Shown here one piece after another: positions 18,301 to 25,019 of a DNA stretch of 64,000 nucleotides (positions within the stretch are counted from its first letter, which is position 1; each line of letters starts with the position of its first letter). A program made the position numbers and the translations under genes. Origin of the DNA: an uncultured Tenacibaculum sp. (GTDB lineage: Bacteria; Bacteroidota; Bacteroidia; Flavobacteriales; Flavobacteriaceae); the NCBI GenBank assembly GCA_947501615.1, contig CANMWK010000008.1, forward strand, positions 62,001 through 126,000. Reading direction: 5' to 3'. A model generated the notes under the pieces. The model was not told the DNA's origin. It made no database searches and saw nothing but the letters and a program-made list of their open reading frames with translations.

Positions 18301-18473
18301 CTGAAAACATGAATAATTGTTTTGTTAACGGACTCCCTAATAAAGATATTGCTCTTAAAATAGTACCTAATAGAATTGAAAACCATACAAACAACGTATT
18401 ACAGAAAATTAATCACTCACAATACGATTATGTGAAAATTGAAATGAATAGTTTTATAGGAAACCCTAAATAA
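15348..18473 (+). CDS. Polytopic GT-C-like membrane glycosyltransferase candidate with large periplasmic tail
   Basis: This 1041-residue protein has about 12 membrane helices in residues 18-420 and 565-640, then a soluble C-terminal 400 residues that include an NTF2-like segment near 650-740 and beta-rich domains. The first extracytoplasmic loop carries an Asp (TTYDALIHLFFANHY, D45) followed by WYTGFSIMGYPPL, as in GT-C enzymes that use polyprenyl-phosphate sugars. Similar Bacteroidota proteins are often labelled only as membrane proteins. No ATG occurs near the start; TTG at 15348 is the best candidate and GTG at 15382 is possible. The gene heads an operon with two overlapping downstream genes. 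Confidence 0.75.
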   Translation: MSYIIRKFNTLFVKNVSNKYLIAALLLCIVFHGSTVFFTLETTYDALIHLFFANHYAEHWFEHWSTKWYTGFSIMGYPPLVHQSIGALSLIGGLKFGLFTVAILSAVLFVTGVYRYSLLITANTKASGYAAILAVFSSSFVETLHIFGQLPSIMGISILMHALPEIYSWLKTGTYKYLFTSLSLITVTVTSHHVTPIFGMVFFILPLVGMVIMDTAREQVNSYKEVTLKLFLTIFKKQFKRNITFVLTVVFLIVVCILPYWINSKKNPITQVPIPHGSRDNFLEVLSSGLVFFLIPWGVLLFLLPYFIYRYFSKRYLFFGLCFVMLIILGTGGTTPIPKLLLGDNAFNILTLDRFTLWASIMSLPLFGEFAYRFVEGDLKQRIQQRFGAVYHRVIGGFLAVIFLFFTVFTLSLGYFRPSQPQKINMLPIVNFLNQDQHDQWRYLTLGFGDQMAWLSAQTNATTVDGNYHSARRLPELTTRPIERLENSKFKGVAGIGSLQQFLTVPEKYNLKYIFSNDKFYDPILYFCGWQRLPQLENGIMVWERLNIPPLPSVLQRDEVPDWQKILWGIIPFSTVILAFIFNIIPLFKNGLRLKPKVIPDYFKFKNNFTSFSKIVLQISHAWSAFLILFLCYGMYLFYLKNDTQRTPENVIISYYNSLDFKEFEKAYQLLDPKSELSLAQYMLEIAVTDGLLSSYAKLDALHTSILKITDSVASMQVDSKWITPLEKINKTEFKTLIKRNKNWFLVPEKKDVDLPPDQLYLKNNTAYFNQGRKRITTEQSYHEDILKQPVVEIITAKLVKYNNSYAIIGEVQNIDNTPADIIIKGTLYNDDNKELATYNAKHVVKHKLMPKEVSSFKINFEGIAWAKTKDAIPKKFDPDAFTPVALEEQPTKFNLQLAANVSNSDLSKDHVLSHISLKDQKINGTVFNSGLQEITVPQLLFTYYNKNKKMIWVDHLYLNRGIRQHRKQYFSYTLLEKSDLKIISENMNNCFVNGLPNKDIALKIVPNRIENHTNNVLQKINHSQYDYVKIEMNSFIGNPK

Positions 18474-19669
18474 TGGATCGTAAGTATACACTTCTTTTTG
18501 TTTTTCTTTGGCTACTTACCACAGTAACCGCTCAAGATATATTAGTTCTTTTAGATCACAAGGAAACATATACTGTGGGAACAACTATTACATTAGCCTT
18601 TGAAAATAAAACGGATAATAACTATCAGCTTTTTTGTTCAAATAGTTATGGTAATACGATTATTCACGGTAGTAAACATAAAAATAAACTGCGGTTTACA
18701 ATTCCTCAATTTATAAGTAACAAAATTGGGATGGTTAATTGGAAAATATTAGGTACTAAAGAAAATCATAAAGGGCAATTCTTTATAAATCCTGTTCAAC
18801 AACCCACTACTTTAGAAACGTACATTGGACCACCAACCATAGAAGCAGGAGGAACTGATTATACAATGTTAGTTGTTATTCCTACAGATACATTAGATAA
18901 TCCGATACAAAATAACTCAAAAGTTATTGTTAAACAGCAATTTTTATCATCACAAAAAAAACAGACGATAACTACACAAGATTTTATTTCATATTTAAAT
19001 ATTTTCTCTCCATTACCATCAGGAAGAATGACACTATCTACTGAATCTTACAAGCTGAATTCTAAAGAATATACTATAGATATTTTACCCGCTATTGGCA
19101 GTAATTTCAAAATTTTTCACAAAAGAAATCATAGCTATGCTGATGGAAATCAAATTACAACTTTTTTTACTTCTATCATCAGGGATAAAAACAACAATAT
19201 TGTAAGTGACGGTACTTTTGTTTCATTTTTTATTACTACTGAAAATGGCAATATTTTAAAGACTAATGGAACAACTATTAATGGAATTGCTACTGCCTCA
19301 ATAATTCATCCTGATTGCGAAACAACTTGGGAGATTAAAGGATATATAGATGGAATTTCAGAGAGTGATACTATAAAAATCACATTTGAAAAAGTTATTG
19401 AAACATTGCCTTTAACTTTTTCTAAAGACAACAGAAATATAACTGTTGGACCGCTACAAAGTTTTATGAAACAAATTATTCCTGATGGTTTACAAATTAA
19501 ATTAACAATCTATCAGAACGGTAAAACACAAGAAACTATTATTGAACAATCTAAAGACGGGTTTGCTTCTTTTACATTAAATCCAAATATCTATAAAAAT
19601 GGAACTTACGATATAGAAATTACTGCTGCTTGTATTGTTAAAACCTATAAAGCTATTGTATTATGGTAA
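18473..19669 (+). CDS. Exported multi-domain Ig-like protein
   Basis: This 398-residue protein has a signal peptide ending TAQ at residue 21, then an all-beta sequence in three or four Ig-like repeats (for example YTVGTTITLAFENKTDNN, YADGNQITTFFTSIIRDKNN, which resembles bacterial Ig-like type 1 domains). Its ATG overlaps the TAA of the upstream gene by one base, and its end overlaps the next gene by seven bases, so all three are translationally coupled. It has no catalytic motif. It probably acts as a periplasmic scaffold or polysaccharide-binding part of the same machine. Confidence 0.8.
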   Translation: MDRKYTLLFVFLWLLTTVTAQDILVLLDHKETYTVGTTITLAFENKTDNNYQLFCSNSYGNTIIHGSKHKNKLRFTIPQFISNKIGMVNWKILGTKENHKGQFFINPVQQPTTLETYIGPPTIEAGGTDYTMLVVIPTDTLDNPIQNNSKVIVKQQFLSSQKKQTITTQDFISYLNIFSPLPSGRMTLSTESYKLNSKEYTIDILPAIGSNFKIFHKRNHSYADGNQITTFFTSIIRDKNNNIVSDGTFVSFFITTENGNILKTNGTTINGIATASIIHPDCETTWEIKGYIDGISESDTIKITFEKVIETLPLTFSKDNRNITVGPLQSFMKQIIPDGLQIKLTIYQNGKTQETIIEQSKDGFASFTLNPNIYKNGTYDIEITAACIVKTYKAIVLW

Positions 19670-21192
19670 CCAACAATGAATCAAAAACAAATAAAAAAAT
19701 ATTGCGTGGAGTATTAATGCTTTCCTATCTACTTGTCATTGGAATTCTAGTCTTTTTGTTAAGCTCTTTATACAGCTACTTTAACATTGGAGCAGATCGC
19801 AGTGCATTGCTACATACTGAAATAAAAAAAATAGATCAGTATTTACCTAAAATGAATTGGAAACAAGATGGTAATGAAGGTAGAGCAATGAATATACAAA
19901 CATTAAAAGCTATAGAAAATGATTATGTAGATGCTTGGTATAGGAGACAATTAGCCTACAGAACAAATTCAAAAAAAGGTATTGATGATTATTTCACTGA
20001 AAATGCTAGAAAAAACATTTTCAACTTCATAGAACATAATCAACAACAGCAAATTAGAATAGAAAGTACTACACTAGAACACCATCCTAACGTTTTATTT
20101 TTTAGTGAAGACGGACAATTAATTGTTATGAAAGACACTGGTGTTGTTGAATATAAAAAAGTAATTAAAAATAATATTGTTGTATTGGAAACTACTGAAA
20201 AATCTGATTATAAGATGGTATTACTTTTAGAGGATGGTTTTTGGAGAATACGACATTTAGTAAAAGAAAACACAATTGAAATTAAGCAAAATATAGTTAC
20301 TAAATCTACTAACACCTCTAGAATTAAAGGAATTAATTATTATCCGCAAGCTACACCTTGGAACATGTTTGGCGAAGCCTTTGATAGTTCAATTATTGAA
20401 AAAGATTTTCAAATTATTAAAAATGCAGACTTAAATACAATACGAATTTTTATTCCTTATGAAGACTTTGGAAAAGCAAAAGTAAAAACAGACAAACTTG
20501 AAAAACTAAAACAAGTTTTAGATATAGCAGAGAAAAGTAAATTAAAAGTGATTGTTACCTTATTTGATTTTTATGGAAATTATGATACTAACGATTGGAC
20601 TTTAAATCATAGACATGCTGAAAGTATCGTAACCGAATTTAAAAATCATAATGCAATATTGGCTTGGGATGTAAAGAACGAGCCTAATTTAGACTTTGAA
20701 TCTAGAGGAAAACAACAGATTATTTCTTGGTTACGACATCTTATTGTATTGATTAAATCGATTGATCAAAAACATCCGATAACTATTGGGTGGTCTAATG
20801 CTGAAAGTGCTACAGTTTTAAAGGATGAAATAGATTTCATTTCATTCCATTACTATGATGATTACAAAAATTTTGAAACTGTTTACAATACACTAAAAGA
20901 AGAAATTCCTAATAAGGATATACTATTAGGTGAGTTTGGAATATCTTCTTATGCTGGCTTTTGGAAACCTACACGTAATGCTAAAAAGAAACAAGCTATA
21001 TACCATGAGGAAATGCAAAAAATACTTACTCTAAAAAACATCTCCTTTTTATCCTGGACACTTTATGATTTTGATGAAATACCGGAAAAGGTCGTGGGTA
21101 AACTTTCTTGGAGAGTAGCACCCCAGAAAAAATTTGGTTTTATAGATTCCAAAGGAAAGAAAAAACCTGCTTTTAATTATATTTCTAAATAA
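19663..21192 (+). CDS. Membrane-anchored GH5-like glycoside hydrolase
   Basis: This 509-residue protein has one N-terminal membrane helix (about residues 17-38), an NTF2-like segment (85-200), and a (beta/alpha)8 hydrolase domain (220-509). The putative acid/base is Glu340 (WDVKNEPN) and the nucleophile Glu424 (LLGEFGIS), as in clan GH-A, family 5-like. Tethered hydrolases are common in exopolysaccharide systems, where they trim or release the polymer during export. It overlaps the upstream gene by seven bases and runs eight bases into the end of the convergent GT4 gene. The substrate cannot be read from sequence. Confidence 0.85.
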   Translation: MVTNNESKTNKKILRGVLMLSYLLVIGILVFLLSSLYSYFNIGADRSALLHTEIKKIDQYLPKMNWKQDGNEGRAMNIQTLKAIENDYVDAWYRRQLAYRTNSKKGIDDYFTENARKNIFNFIEHNQQQQIRIESTTLEHHPNVLFFSEDGQLIVMKDTGVVEYKKVIKNNIVVLETTEKSDYKMVLLLEDGFWRIRHLVKENTIEIKQNIVTKSTNTSRIKGINYYPQATPWNMFGEAFDSSIIEKDFQIIKNADLNTIRIFIPYEDFGKAKVKTDKLEKLKQVLDIAEKSKLKVIVTLFDFYGNYDTNDWTLNHRHAESIVTEFKNHNAILAWDVKNEPNLDFESRGKQQIISWLRHLIVLIKSIDQKHPITIGWSNAESATVLKDEIDFISFHYYDDYKNFETVYNTLKEEIPNKDILLGEFGISSYAGFWKPTRNAKKKQAIYHEEMQKILTLKNISFLSWTLYDFDEIPEKVVGKLSWRVAPQKKFGFIDSKGKKKPAFNYISK

Positions 21193-22402
21193 TTGATGTT
21201 CTGGAAACATCTGGTTTTGACAATGATTTTTTATCCATAATTTTTTCAAACTCTTCAATATAAATATCCGTTATTCTCGCCATAGGATATGCAGTAGCAG
21301 CTTTGTAATTAGCCTTTCCTAATTCAATTCTGTAAGCTTCATTTGAAACGATATTTTCAATTGCTTTAGCTAAACTGTCTACATTTTCTGTTTCAAAAAA
21401 CTCTCCTCTATACCCTTCTTCTTTAATTAATGTAGCTAAGTCTCCTAAATTTGGCATTACTACCGCCTTACCATAACTTCCTGCTTGATGTAAAACTCCC
21501 GAACTACCAGTTGTAGATGTATAGGGAAAAACAACTACTGCACTTTCGTTAAATAAGGGTTCAACCTCATCTTCTTCAACATATCCAGTAAATGTTAAGT
21601 TAGGAACATGTTTATACTTTTCTTGAACTGCTGCCAAATATCCTGGCACATTTGGGTTATCAGTACCAGCAATAACAATTTCGAAATCTAAATGTGATGT
21701 TTCTCGAATTTTTTCTACCGCTTCAATCATCGATTCAACTTTTTTGTAAGTACCAAACTTACCAAAAGTCATTACTTTTATTAAACTAGACTGTAATTCA
21801 TAATTAGGTTCTTTAGCAACTTCAAAAGTTCCGTGAGGTATCATTTTCACATTATTCACTTTATATTTTTTAATTAGCGTATTAACATATTTATTCATCG
21901 TAACCGCTACTATATCTGATTTTAATACTAATTTTGTAAGTGAAGTTCCTATAACATTATATATTTTTTGTAGTATTTTATTTGATGTAAAACCTGCACT
22001 TTTTAAATCTACTTGTTCTAAAATATTATGCAATAAAACTATAGTTGGTATTTTCTTCAATTTGCATAATAAGGGTAATGTTAGTCCTAAAGCTGCTGGA
22101 ATCTTTTTATCGCCAAATTTCATAAACTGGAGATTAAACAAAACTGCATCTGGCTTTGTTTGACGAATTGCCTTAAACACACTAATTACATTAGTATAAC
22201 TATTAAACTTCCAACATTCTTTTATCGTTATTTTGCAACCCTCTTCAGAAAATTGAATGTGTTTTTCTTCTTTAGTTTTATCAGTTAATAAAATAATTTC
22301 TGTAATCTTTTCTTTCTGTCTAAAACTTTTAACTAAATGATAAGCGTATTCATTTAAGGTTACTTTACTCGGCGGATATGAGGTTACTAAGGCTAATTTC
22401 AT
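21185..22402 (-). CDS. Family 4 glycosyltransferase (GT-B fold)
   Basis: This 405-residue soluble protein begins with MKLALVTSYPPS and carries the GT4 nucleotide-sugar site around residues 295-325 (VFPYTSTTGSSGVLHQAGSYGKAVV). The usual EX7E motif is weakened, with Ser/Gly around the first Glu position and no clear E at the loop. It converges on the GH5-like gene with an eight-base overlap of coding ends. It likely adds sugars from a nucleotide donor to the growing polymer on the cytoplasmic face. Donor and linkage are unknown. Confidence 0.88.
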   Translation of the reverse strand: MKLALVTSYPPSKVTLNEYAYHLVKSFRQKEKITEIILLTDKTKEEKHIQFSEEGCKITIKECWKFNSYTNVISVFKAIRQTKPDAVLFNLQFMKFGDKKIPAALGLTLPLLCKLKKIPTIVLLHNILEQVDLKSAGFTSNKILQKIYNVIGTSLTKLVLKSDIVAVTMNKYVNTLIKKYKVNNVKMIPHGTFEVAKEPNYELQSSLIKVMTFGKFGTYKKVESMIEAVEKIRETSHLDFEIVIAGTDNPNVPGYLAAVQEKYKHVPNLTFTGYVEEDEVEPLFNESAVVVFPYTSTTGSSGVLHQAGSYGKAVVMPNLGDLATLIKEEGYRGEFFETENVDSLAKAIENIVSNEAYRIELGKANYKAATAYPMARITDIYIEEFEKIMDKKSLSKPDVSRTSII

Positions 22403-22615
22403 GGTAAGTGTTTTACTATATACTAATTTACTGATTTACAGATATAAAAACCATTTTTATATTGCCTAATGACCGTTTTCTGCTGTTCAATGGAAAAAAC
22501 ACCCTGATATTAGATTGATTGAAGTTGGTATTATCACTACTAATAATAATATAAAAAGGCTACGTTTTAGCTTCGAAAAGCAAAAAAGTAACCTCTACAA
22601 GAAATTTATAATCAA

Positions 22616-22773
22616 ATTTTTAGTACATGACAAAAATCTTAAAAATGATTTTTGGTTGTCAAGGTCGAGCGTAGTCGAGACCTTGTTATTGCTAGTGATT
22701 TTAATAAAAACCTCTCGACTGCGCTCGAGGTGACACAACAAACTCTTACCTAAATAAAGTGCTGGTTTTTAGA
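22616..22773. repeat. Dispersed intergenic repeat, family 1, copy 2
   Basis: Partner of 1817-2012. It contains two small palindromes: GGTCGAGCGTAGTCGAGACC near 22663-22682 and CTCGACTGCGCTCGAG near 22713-22728. A short plus-strand frame at 22515-22733 runs through it and is not considered a gene. The whole gap 22403-22824 has no other recognisable content, apart from the region in front of the GT4 gene that should hold its promoter. Confidence 0.75.
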
Positions 22774-22824
22774 TTTATAAAACAAAAAGAGGATTTTATC
22801 ATGCACAAAGAATCAAATTTTATA

Positions 22825-23064
22825 TCATTTTTCAAGATATAACTGTCTAAAAAAACGAGAACTCCAAAAAGGTATTAAAACAGATTTCCATAAATCTTTT
22901 TTTTCAATCACTCCTTTTTCAATTAATCTTTGACCATCAACAAAACCTCTAAAAACAATATAGGATAATAATAAAAATGTGAAAAACACAGAATTATTAG
23001 ATATACTTATTAATAAAGGAATTGGTAATAAAATAGCTAAATAATAAACAAATAAATTTTTCAT
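22825..23064 (-). CDS. Small two-helix membrane protein
   Basis: This 79-residue protein has two hydrophobic helices (about residues 3-22 and 24-41), followed by a basic/aromatic tail (KSVLIPFWSSRFFRQLYLEK). No family was recognised. Its ATG is followed by typical membrane-protein codon use and it sits between polysaccharide genes on the same strand, so it may be an accessory of the transferase or flippase. Being short and unmatched, it remains a moderate call. Confidence 0.5.
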   Translation of the reverse strand: MKNLFVYYLAILLPIPLLISISNNSVFFTFLLLSYIVFRGFVDGQRLIEKGVIEKKDLWKSVLIPFWSSRFFRQLYLEK

Positions 23065-23200
23065 ACAATACTTCCTAATAATTAAACGCTCCAGTTAAAG
23101 TATACCTTTTAATATTATAATTATATATCAAAAACTTATACCTAAATAATACAAAAAAATCACTAAACTGTTGAGTAACAAATTTAAAACATTCAAAAAT

Positions 23201-23246
23201 ACTTTTGGTACGGGTGACCCACACTTTTGGTACGGGTCACCCGTAC
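23201..23246. promoter_or_regulatory. Tandem 22-bp direct repeat with nested palindromes
   Basis: Two copies of ACTTTTGGTACGGGT followed by GACCC or CACCC start at 23201 and 23223, an exact 22-base period. The outer arms GTACGGGTGACCC (23208-23220) and GGGTCACCCGTAC (23234-23246) are perfect inverted copies, and the second unit ends GTACGGGTCACCCGTAC followed by TTTTT. It could be a tandem operator, or a hairpin acting as a terminator for the flippase operon. The period and the TACGGGTGA core resemble LytTR-type sites. Confidence 0.6.
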
Positions 23247-23351
23247 TTTTTATATATTATTTTCACATCATTTTGTTATAGCTACACTTAAATTATAGAG
23301 TTTATAGTACTTCCTAAAAAACATCTATGTCTTTTTACTGATTACGCTATA

Positions 23352-24593
23352 CTAACTTTTTCTTTCGTTAAAAATAAAATAGGATAATTGAAAAATTAGA
23401 AGTAAGAGCATCACTAAAATTTGAACATAAACTACTTGATGTAAAGAATTGTGGAAGCATACAATAAAAATAATTTGAGACATTCCGAAAATACCTGAAA
23501 AAATTACAGGTACGTATTTATCAACAGATAAATAGTAATAGGCAAAAATATTAGATACTGCAAATATACCTGTTGCTAATGCATATTTCCATAATAATGA
23601 ACTAATTTGTATGTAATCATTTCCAAATAACAACATAATTACTTGTTCAGGAAAAAGAAAACATCCGATAATAATTACTGCCGCTATTACTGAAATATAT
23701 ACTACATATTTTAGCAAAATAGTTATGGTAGATTTGCCTTCTTTTTTTAACGCTACTACTGTGGGTAATAATAGCATTACAAACATCCAAGCAATAAAAT
23801 AAACGACTCTCCCTATTAAAGCTAAAGAAGCATATAACCCTGCTTCATAAGAAGAAAAATAATGCTTTACTAAGATAATATCGCTGTTGTTTATAATAAT
23901 TTGTGTAAGTTCATAAAATGCGGTAATGATAAAAAAGTTACGAACCATTTTTGCATGAGCTTCACTTAGTTTCTCAGATTTAAAAAGTGATATTTTCTTG
24001 AGTTTAAAAGGAAACAAACCCAATATAAAAGAGCACAAAATACCAACTGCAATCAGTAATGATGATTCGACACTTAAGAAATATAGCAAGCCTAACGTAA
24101 TAATTAAACGGCTAAACATTTCTAATTGATACGTTACAGAAAGTGAAATTAATTGTTTTTTTCCTTGGTAAATACCTCGATTCACACTCATTAAGAAATA
24201 AAAAGGAACTCCTATACCAAAAACAACAAACATGGTTGAAGAACTTGTTTTAAAGAAAACTTGTAATTCTTTTGAGAAAGCAATAATTAAAAACCCTAAA
24301 AATATACTGGCTAACAATGCATTTTTATAGGCTTTATTTATGAAAGTCTCTAAAGTTCCATTTTCAAAAATTACCGCAAATTTTGCAGTAACTAACTGGA
24401 AAGTCATCGCTACGAATGAAAGCACTAATAGAAAAGTAATCAAGATGGCAGCATCTGCAAACTTTTCAGGCCCTAAAAACCTACCCAAAAATAGATTATA
24501 TAAGTAATTTCCACCATTTACAACCAGAACACTTATCATAAAAATCTGTTCTGGTGATATTTTATACTTTACTTTTTTTGAGGCTTTTAACAT
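23352..24593 (-). CDS. Polysaccharide flippase-like membrane transporter (MOP superfamily)
   Basis: This 413-residue protein has about 12 membrane helices and the look of Wzx/PelG-like lipid-linked or free polysaccharide transporters (GNYLYNLFLGRFLGPEKFADAA near the N-terminus, RGIYQGKKQL in the middle). It would move the product of the cytoplasmic transferases across the inner membrane. It follows the STAS gene by nine bases, forming a two-gene operon. The exact subfamily (Wzx or PelG-like) cannot be settled by eye. Confidence 0.85.
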   Translation of the reverse strand: MLKASKKVKYKISPEQIFMISVLVVNGGNYLYNLFLGRFLGPEKFADAAILITFLLVLSFVAMTFQLVTAKFAVIFENGTLETFINKAYKNALLASIFLGFLIIAFSKELQVFFKTSSSTMFVVFGIGVPFYFLMSVNRGIYQGKKQLISLSVTYQLEMFSRLIITLGLLYFLSVESSLLIAVGILCSFILGLFPFKLKKISLFKSEKLSEAHAKMVRNFFIITAFYELTQIIINNSDIILVKHYFSSYEAGLYASLALIGRVVYFIAWMFVMLLLPTVVALKKEGKSTITILLKYVVYISVIAAVIIIGCFLFPEQVIMLLFGNDYIQISSLLWKYALATGIFAVSNIFAYYYLSVDKYVPVIFSGIFGMSQIIFIVCFHNSLHQVVYVQILVMLLLLIFQLSYFIFNERKS

Positions 24594-24602
24594 ACCTCTA
24601 AT

Positions 24603-24881
24603 TTAAGCTATTGATTCGGAATAAAAGTCATCATAAATATCTTTACTACCATAACCTGAAATTGAAAAATTCTTATTTTCATTTAAACTAGATTTCCATA
24701 AGGTTTTAATTGCTCGTAAACCATCACTATCAATCTCTTTAACATTATCTATATTTAAAATCACATGCTCATTTTTTTCAATATGATATTTTACATGCAT
24801 TATAAATGATTGTGTTGTTGTTGTATTTATACTACCTTTTAAATACAGTGTCCCTTTATTTTCTGATATTTTTAAAGCCAT
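24603..24881 (-). CDS. STAS-domain protein (anti-sigma antagonist type)
   Basis: This 92-residue single STAS domain has the conserved phosphorylatable Ser52 in the motif EIDSDGLRAI. Such proteins switch partners when a kinase/phosphatase pair modifies the Ser. No anti-sigma kinase of the RsbW type or PP2C phosphatase was seen in the window, so the partner is elsewhere or of another type. It is cotranscribed with the flippase gene and divergent from the TPR/beta-barrel gene, suggesting post-translational control of polysaccharide export. Confidence 0.88.
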   Translation of the reverse strand: MALKISENKGTLYLKGSINTTTTQSFIMHVKYHIEKNEHVILNIDNVKEIDSDGLRAIKTLWKSSLNENKNFSISGYGSKDIYDDFYSESIA

Positions 24882-24940
24882 AATATTTATTTTAGGGTTA
24901 ATACATACACAAATATCTTTTTTTATTTCGCTAAAAAATT

Positions 24941-24958
24941 GTTTTTCAGTTGAAAAAC
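24941..24958. promoter_or_regulatory. Perfect palindrome between the STAS and TPR/beta-barrel genes
   Basis: GTTTTTCA (24941-24948), two bases, then TGAAAAAC (24951-24958) form a perfect 8-bp inverted repeat. It is placed 60 bases from one start codon and 62 from the other in the divergent intergenic region. It is a plausible operator for both transcripts; no matching second copy was found nearby. Confidence 0.4.
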
Positions 24959-25019
24959 CGTTTTGATAAGTTTAATGATTAAATTCTATTGCTTAACTTG
25001 TAAACACTAAAAAAGCAGT

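Noticed and set aside
22515..22733. Plus-strand 72-codon frame
   Set aside because: It runs through the dispersed repeat, has no start context and matches nothing protein-like.
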